Origin: Saksenaea vasiformis B4078
Taxonomy: Eukaryota; Mucoromycota; Mucoromycetes; Mucorales; Saksenaeaceae
Assembly: GCA_000697055.1 (NCBI GenBank)
Contig: JNDT01001996.1
Span: 1-44,780 of the forward strand
Length of the DNA: 44,780 nt
Direction of reading: 5' to 3'
Position numbers and translations under genes: made by a program. This document shows positions 44,712 through 44,780 of this stretch, in pieces; position 1 is the first letter of the stretch; each line of letters opens with the position of its first letter. The notes beneath the pieces are model-generated. The model was not told the DNA's origin, searched no databases, and saw only the letters and a program-made list of their open reading frames with translations.

Positions 44712-44780
44712 CTTGAAGCTTCTCCCAAGTTCGTTAAGTCTGGAGATTCCGCTATCGTCAAGATGGTTCCCTCCAAGCCT
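44712..44780 (+). CDS. Second EF-1alpha coding segment (C-terminal domain), cut by window edge
   Basis: The 23 codons from 44712 read [20 protein letters not shown] followed by SKP, matching TEF1 residues from Leu 39298-39300 onward with only Ser to Ala and Ile to Val changes. Codons are of the preferred EF-1alpha type (TTC, AAG, TCC, ATC, CCC, GTT). The sequence directly upstream (44530-44711) is unrelated to EF-1alpha, so there is no 5' part here. It could be the displaced 3' end of TEF1, an exon of a paralogue or a pseudogene; the continuation lies outside the window. Confidence 0.85.

Overview
The window is from a filamentous fungus, most likely an early-diverging Mucoromycota species of the Mucorales type. 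The evidence is dense short introns (about 45-75 nt, GT..AG, pyrimidine-poor 5' halves), high-confidence fungal housekeeping genes, a strongly codon-biased EF-1alpha gene, and several decayed transposons of kinds common in Mucorales. Everything was read by eye; exon borders were chosen so that phases agree, and no search was run.

Left third (1-14753). A Ric8/synembryn gene runs off the left edge (minus). It is followed by an acyl-protein thioesterase (plus), a single-pass membrane protein with two PPxY motifs (plus), splicing factor ISY1 (minus), a roughly 3 kb gene-poor stretch with microsatellites, and a ten-exon P5-type ATPase of about 1401 aa. The ATPase has a signal peptide and an N-terminal cysteine-rich luminal domain.

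Middle (14754-36045). A decayed zinc-ribbon (TnpB/Fanzor-like) relic is followed by a tail-anchored coiled-coil protein with a GC-AG intron (minus) and a choline-transporter-like CTL/Pns1 protein (plus). Next come a CACTA/TNP2-type transposase relic (minus), one copy of an unnamed dispersed repeat, glycerol kinase (plus) and an Osh4/Kes1-type oxysterol-binding protein (minus). Then follow a DH-PH RhoGEF (minus), the N-terminal part of a Mucorales Fanzor-like zinc-knuckle protein (minus), and a small conserved-looking protein resembling DUF2011 (plus).

Right (36046-44780). A second copy of the dispersed repeat precedes TEF1 (EF-1alpha). Convergent with TEF1, 95 bp away, is an intact seven-exon gene for a 946-aa tyrosine recombinase (Crypton-like) whose C-terminus carries a precisely duplicated pair of zinc-finger modules. 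Beyond it lie a decayed Tc1/mariner element and, at the very right edge, a second EF-1alpha coding segment. That segment starts at the same codon where TEF1 changes abruptly to non-preferred codons. The most interesting reading is that a recombinase element of about 5.4 kb (roughly 39301-44714) integrated inside the EF-1alpha gene, supplied a replacement 3' end that keeps TEF1 functional, and pushed the original 3' end to the far side. This is the strategy used by many prokaryotic integrative elements at tRNA genes. It is an inference, but it is easily tested.
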